Below are positions 60,851 through 64,000 of a stretch of 64,000 nt of DNA, in pieces (within the stretch, counting starts at the first letter, position 1; the number at the start of each line of letters is the position of its first letter). The notes under the pieces were generated by a model. That model did not search any database, was not told where the DNA came from, and worked only from the letters and a program-made list of their open reading frames with translations. Origin of the DNA: JABDGM01 sp046349975 (GTDB lineage Bacteria > Planctomycetota > Planctomycetia > Pirellulales > Lacipirellulaceae); assembly GCA_046349975.1 (NCBI GenBank), contig JAXMBH010000017.1:39692-103691 (forward strand). Direction: 5' to 3'. Made by a program: the position numbers and the translations under genes.

Positions 60851-61753
60851 CTACGTCTTCGACGCCTCGAAGATACTCTTAATTGAAGCATCGAGCGCCG
60901 CATCGAACTCCGCCTCCGATTGGTGCGCTGTGAGCCCCTCGACCAGCGCCCGCGAGAAGCTCGCCACCACACCGTGATTCCGCCGCAGCCGCTCGTTCGC
61001 CTCATCGCGGGTGTAACCGCCCGAGAGTGCGACCACGCGGAGGATCTTCGGATGACGCACGAACTCCGCATAAAAATCATCCTGCTCCGGCAACGTGAGT
61101 TTGAGCATCACGAGCTCATCCTCAGCCAGCGTGCCGAGCTTCTCGTGAATCCCCGCCTTGAGCAAATCCTCAGCCCTCGCCTTCTCCGGGCAATGAATAT
61201 CGACCTCCGGCTCAATGATCGGCACCAGCCCCGCCGCCATAATCTGCCCGGCCACTTCGAACTGCTGGTTGATAATCTCCCGCACGCCCGCCGCGTCGGC
61301 CTGCTTGATCACCGACCGCATCTTCGTCCCAAACATCCGCTTCGCCTTCGCCTTCTCCAACAGCGCCGCCAGCCCCGGCATCGGCTTCATCAGCTGCACG
61401 CCGTTCTTCTCCGCCGCGAGCCCCTGGTCGACTTTCAAAATCGGCACGACGCGCTTCACATTCCACAGGTAATCGCCTGTCGGCTGCCCATGGATGTCGC
61501 GGTCCATCGTGTTCTCGAACAAGATCGCCGCCAGAATCCGCTCGCCGTTAAAACTTGGACTTGTGATAATCCGCGTCCGCATCGCGTGTACGACCCCAAA
61601 CATCTCCTCTTCGTTCGACCAAGCGTCTTCACTAATCCCATACTGCTTCAGCGCCTTTGGCGTACTGCCGCCGCTCTGATCGAGCGCCGCAATAAACCCC
61701 GGCGCACTCTTCATCTTCTGTAGCTGTTCTGCGTTCAGTTCGAGTTTGCTCAT
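60851..61753 (-). CDS. Class I fructose-bisphosphate aldolase
   Basis: 300 residues from the second of two adjacent ATGs (61753), which is better placed after AAGGAG. The bacterial class I (Staphylococcus-type) pattern is seen in GFIAALDQSGGSTPKALKQY, RIITSPSFNGERILAAILFE, PILKVDQGL and VPIIEPEVDIHC. MLKLTLP is expected to hold the Schiff-base lysine. It cleaves fructose-1,6-bisphosphate to triose phosphates in glycolysis and the reverse in gluconeogenesis. Length is normal. It is followed by the AlkA-like gene. Confidence 0.93.
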   Translation of the reverse strand: MSKLELNAEQLQKMKSAPGFIAALDQSGGSTPKALKQYGISEDAWSNEEEMFGVVHAMRTRIITSPSFNGERILAAILFENTMDRDIHGQPTGDYLWNVKRVVPILKVDQGLAAEKNGVQLMKPMPGLAALLEKAKAKRMFGTKMRSVIKQADAAGVREIINQQFEVAGQIMAAGLVPIIEPEVDIHCPEKARAEDLLKAGIHEKLGTLAEDELVMLKLTLPEQDDFYAEFVRHPKILRVVALSGGYTRDEANERLRRNHGVVASFSRALVEGLTAHQSEAEFDAALDASIKSIFEASKT

Positions 61754-62237
61754 CATGTCTCCTTCAGGTCATTGCGACGTAGTTGGTTCGATGAAGTTTC
61801 GCAGTCCACCACCAAGCGACCGCTCCGCAGTAACTCGTTTACCAAGCACGCTACGAGCCATCGAAGAGCCGACCGCTACATAATAGCCCTCAACCTGGTT
61901 CGCGGCCGCACATCCGACCACGGAAAACAGCATCGCGGTGGATTTTCCTTGAACTGCCGAGTTTCGCCACTGCCTTTTATGCTGGCGCCGCTGGACAATA
62001 ACCCCGCCTTGCGAGCATTTTCCGGGTGTCCGCAACCCCTCATCGTTGGTATACTACTACTAGTTGGATTGACGACGCGATCGTAGCACGCACGCTTTCT
62101 GTTTGTAGACCGGCCTGCTTCTTTCTCTTTCGCCGGCCCGCTTGGTGGACCACCACTTGGTCTCTTTCGTTTCGACCCGGGAAGTTCTGTTGGGTCGGCT
62201 TGGTCCTGAGTTAGGACGGTTTGTAGGAGTTTGTGCA
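61754..62237. other. Long leader of the RRM gene and divergent promoter
   Basis: 484 bp. GTATACTACTACTAGTTGG at about 62049 is A/T-rich and could hold a promoter. The last 150 bp (62085-62235) are rich in T/C tracts with short stems (GCCGGCC/GGCCGGC-type and GGTGGACCACC), and end in AGGAG before the GTG. A regulated 5' UTR is possible, as in other RNA-binding-protein genes. Confidence 0.45.
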
Positions 62238-62555
62238 GTGGGTAAGAAGCTTTATGTCGGCAATTTGAGTTACAGCGTCGACAACACACAGCTGGAAGAA
62301 ATGTTCTCGAAATACGGCGAGGTTCGCAGCGCCGAAGTCATCCAAGACCGCGACACCGGCCGCAGCAAGGGTTTCGGCTTCGTCGAGATGAGCGACGACA
62401 ACGCTGCTCGCGAGGCGACCGAAGCTCTCAACGGCCGCGACCAAGACGGCCGCACGTTGACCGTCAATGAAGCGCGCCCCAAGGAGCCCCGCAGCGGTGG
62501 CGGCGGCTACGGCGGAGGCCGCGGTCGCAGCAGCGGCGCCTACGGCCGACGCTAA
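62238..62555 (+). CDS. RRM-domain RNA-binding protein
   Basis: 105 residues from a GTG with AGGAG eight bases upstream. A single RRM spans residues 3-80: RNP2 KLYVGNLSY and RNP1 KGFGFVEM, with QLEEMFSKYGEVRSAEVIQD between. A Gly/Arg/Ser-rich tail of about 25 residues (SGGGGYGGGRGRSSGAY) follows, as in plant and cyanobacterial glycine-rich RNA-binding proteins. It would bind single-stranded RNA in the cytoplasm. A terminator follows. The cyanobacterial homologues are often cold-regulated, but the sequence alone does not show it here. Confidence 0.93.
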   Translation: MGKKLYVGNLSYSVDNTQLEEMFSKYGEVRSAEVIQDRDTGRSKGFGFVEMSDDNAAREATEALNGRDQDGRTLTVNEARPKEPRSGGGGYGGGRGRSSGAYGRR

Positions 62556-62580
62556 GCCGTCAACACGAATATGAAACAAT

Positions 62581-62618
62581 ACTGGCCGCAGGCACCTCAC
62601 CTCGCGGCCAGTTTTTTT
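62581..62618 (+). terminator. Rho-independent terminator of the RRM gene
   Basis: Stem ACTGGCCGC (62581-62589) pairs with GCGGCCAGT (62604-62612), followed by T to 62618 (seven T in all). 25 bp past the stop. Confidence 0.9.
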
Positions 62619-62693
62619 GCGATGCGCGCAGCGAAGCCGCATCGTCGCTCGGTGCACCGGAGGTCCACGCACTTTTAACCCTCGAGAAGCAAC

Positions 62694-62966
62694 ATGAGCG
62701 AAAAGTCCATCGTCATCCCCAGCCCCACGCCCAAGCACCTGTGCCCCGTCTGCGGCACGCCCTCGTATTCCCGCGGTGGCATTCATCCGCAATGCGCTCT
62801 CCAACAGGCCGACGCCCCGCGACTCGACAAACTGCGCGCCGACCGCGCCGCCGAACCGAAAATCAAGAAACCCGTCCGCCAGTCGTGGCAAAAGAAATGT
62901 CCCGAGTGCGGTCTACAGTCTCACGTTCGCCTCAAAGTGTGCAACTGCGGATACAAGTTCCCGTAA
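62694..62966 (+). CDS. Small zinc-ribbon protein
   Basis: 90 residues. Two cysteine sets: HLCPVCGTPSYSRGG in the first half and KKCPECGLQSHVRLKVCNCG near the end, so one or two zinc sites. A basic linker (PRLDKLRADRAAEPKIKKP) joins them. No membrane segment. GAGAAG about seven bases before the ATG is a possible ribosome site. It is the first of three very small plus-strand genes after the RRM gene and may act in RNA or ribosome-linked processes, but this is a guess. Confidence 0.7.
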   Translation: MSEKSIVIPSPTPKHLCPVCGTPSYSRGGIHPQCALQQADAPRLDKLRADRAAEPKIKKPVRQSWQKKCPECGLQSHVRLKVCNCGYKFP

Positions 62967-63035
62967 CATCTCCGAGTGCCGCAAGAACCCCACTGAACCG
63001 CCTGCCGACGATCTCGCTGCTCCAAAGGAACCCTC

Positions 63036-63200
63036 ATGGGAAGAAATCCCAACACCTTGCAAAAGCGACTCCGCGAAACCGATAAGAAGCGCAAAGCCGA
63101 AGACAAACGCAAACGCCGCCAAGCCCAAAAGAACGCTGCTGCAACCAACAAGGCCGCAACTTCAGGCAACGAGGCCGCACCGCCCGCCTCCGAATCGTAA
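63036..63200 (+). CDS. Very small basic protein (54 residues)
   Basis: Starts at ATG 63036 with AAAGGA eight bases upstream and ends at TAA 63198-63200. Sequence begins MGRNPNTLQKRLRETDKKRK and continues with Lys/Arg/Glu/Ala-rich residues, so a charged helix. Basic proteins of this type occur beside small zinc-ribbon genes in planctomycetes as I recall; I cannot check. The consistent ribosome site and codon use support a real gene. Confidence 0.6.
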   Translation: MGRNPNTLQKRLRETDKKRKAEDKRKRRQAQKNAAATNKAATSGNEAAPPASES

Positions 63201-63246
63201 GTTTAATCCTCTCCAACTCATGCCCGCGATAGCGGAGCATCACGTC

Positions 63247-63447
63247 ATGAACACCGAACAACTCCGCGATACAATTTGGGAACAACTGTTCCAAAGCAAA
63301 GACTCAAAATCTGTCCACGAACTCGCCATGCTCAATGGCTGCGATATGGGCGACATTCTGCACGCCGTCTCGCATGAGTGGTTCTCGATCGAAAACGAGC
63401 GAATTGGCATTGCGTATGCAAAGCCTGTAATTGCTCGATATCGCTGA
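63247..63447 (+). CDS. Small protein, unknown (66 residues)
   Basis: From ATG 63247 with GGAG eight bases upstream (63220 is an alternative). Acidic helix-rich sequence (LRDTIWEQLFQSKDSKSVHE, LAMLNGCDMGDILHAVSHEW) that resembles a short winged-helix or DprA-like C-terminal fold, but I cannot confirm it. Third in the run of small genes. Confidence 0.55.
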   Translation: MNTEQLRDTIWEQLFQSKDSKSVHELAMLNGCDMGDILHAVSHEWFSIENERIGIAYAKPVIARYR

Positions 63448-63527
63448 TACAATGACTCCCCTGGGCATGCGGCCCTCAACTTCTCGGCCTCGGCGCTCAG
63501 ACACACTGCCGATCCGACGGATCTACC

Positions 63528-63983
63528 TTGCAGGATCACCCCGCTAACACCGCTGCGGCTTCGCATCAGCGCGCCAGCACCCGGCGCCAACGCTCGGCAA
63601 AGTGCGACACCGCACTTCCCGCCGATTCAGCACAAGTCGCCGGCAGCTGGCAGTTGCTGGTCCAGCATCAATACGAACACGCCTATTGGCAGCCGCACGA
63701 TCGCTGGGATTTCGTTCGCGTCGCCTTGGATGGTAGATCGTACTGCCGCCTCCTACGTGTGCTACAATGGTTCACCGGCAATATCGGCTTTCGCCACATC
63801 CATTACGTGCAAAGCCGCATTCCCAACTACAACTTGGCTCCCTGTTACGCTGCCGTGCCTGAGCTTCGCCAAGCAGTGACGCTTGGCCTCCGCGACAGCC
63901 TCAAATGTGCGCGTCTGAAACTTTGGGACGAGCAACTCCAGCGCATGGTTACTTTCAACGAGGTGCACCGTGGACGAACGTGA
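63528..63983 (+). CDS. Hypothetical protein
   Basis: 151 residues from a TTG; the start is uncertain. After an unstructured Ala/Arg-rich stretch of about 40 residues comes a compact part: WQLLVQHQYEHAYWQPHDRW, FVRVALDGRSYCRLLRVLQW and LRQAVTLGLRDSLKCARLKL. No known motif. The frame overlaps a possible next gene at 63970. Confidence 0.45.
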   Translation: MQDHPANTAAASHQRASTRRQRSAKCDTALPADSAQVAGSWQLLVQHQYEHAYWQPHDRWDFVRVALDGRSYCRLLRVLQWFTGNIGFRHIHYVQSRIPNYNLAPCYAAVPELRQAVTLGLRDSLKCARLKLWDEQLQRMVTFNEVHRGRT

Positions 63984-64000
63984 TGTCTTGAACGCCTGGC
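63970..64000 (+). CDS. Possible start of another gene, truncated by the window
   Basis: A GTG at 63970 opens a frame (VDERDVLNAW...) that overlaps the stop of the preceding gene by 14 bases and runs off the window. Only ten codons are visible; chance is possible. Confidence 0.25.
   Translation, partial: MDERDVLNAW

Overview
The window looks like a chromosome segment of a planctomycete, most likely from the Pirellulales. The signs are a 1,397-residue PVC-type membrane-bound dehydrogenase with a C-terminal CxxCH haem site, a planctomycete-style leucine-rich-repeat protein, a Tat-exported Gfo/Idh/MocA oxidoreductase, PDZ and Cys-rich secreted proteins, GC-rich codon use, many GTG/TTG starts, weak Shine-Dalgarno sites, and a high density of dispersed palindromic repeats. 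I saw no rRNA, tRNA, CRISPR array, transposase or integrase.

Layout. 0-4.2 kb: a truncated MFS transporter, a ThuA-like protein and an FAD-dependent oxidoreductase. 5-8 kb: an ECF sigma factor, its likely membrane anti-sigma factor and a secreted PDZ protein, all on the minus strand. 8-15 kb: housekeeping genes lgt (with a PDZ-like insert), panC, folK (with a C-terminal extension) and a fused hemD-hemE. 15-25.7 kb: secreted hypotheticals, a LOG-family protein, tex, a pseudopilin-like protein and an LRR protein. 26-30.7 kb: a frameshifted Gfo/Idh/MocA gene, a 0.7 kb array of tandem palindromes, a frameshifted transmembrane anti-sigma-like gene and its ECF sigma factor. 31-36 kb: sugar genes (SIS protein, MFS sugar transporter, ROK kinase, TIM-barrel isomerase) with a ParDE pair among them. 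36-43 kb: sppA, rlmN, three FliL-like paralogues, a Cys-rich exported protein and an OprO/P-like porin. 43-47 kb: a beta-carbonic anhydrase next to a SulP transporter that carries a coiled-coil insert. 47-52 kb: the large PVC haem protein. 52-58.5 kb: a complete oligopeptide ABC transporter (binding lipoprotein, two permeases, one fused double ATPase). 58.5-64 kb: a VOC protein, an MbfA-type ferritin/VIT1 protein, an AlkA-like glycosylase, class I aldolase, an RRM protein and a run of very small genes.

The most unusual content is in the spacers and repeats. One spacer is 27 consecutive heptanucleotides, and similar 7-mer tracts occur at four other places, including the DNA that encodes the linker joining HemD to HemE. 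A second family, about 115 bp palindromes, is scattered through the spacers, forms a four-unit tandem array, and has entered one coding region. Two further inverted-repeat families are nested inside one another. Two genes flanking the tandem array each need exactly one extra base to read through, so they are either real lesions or assembly errors.

Protein-level novelties are the FliL-like trio without flagellar genes, the SulP coiled-coil insert, and the PDZ-like domain inside Lgt.
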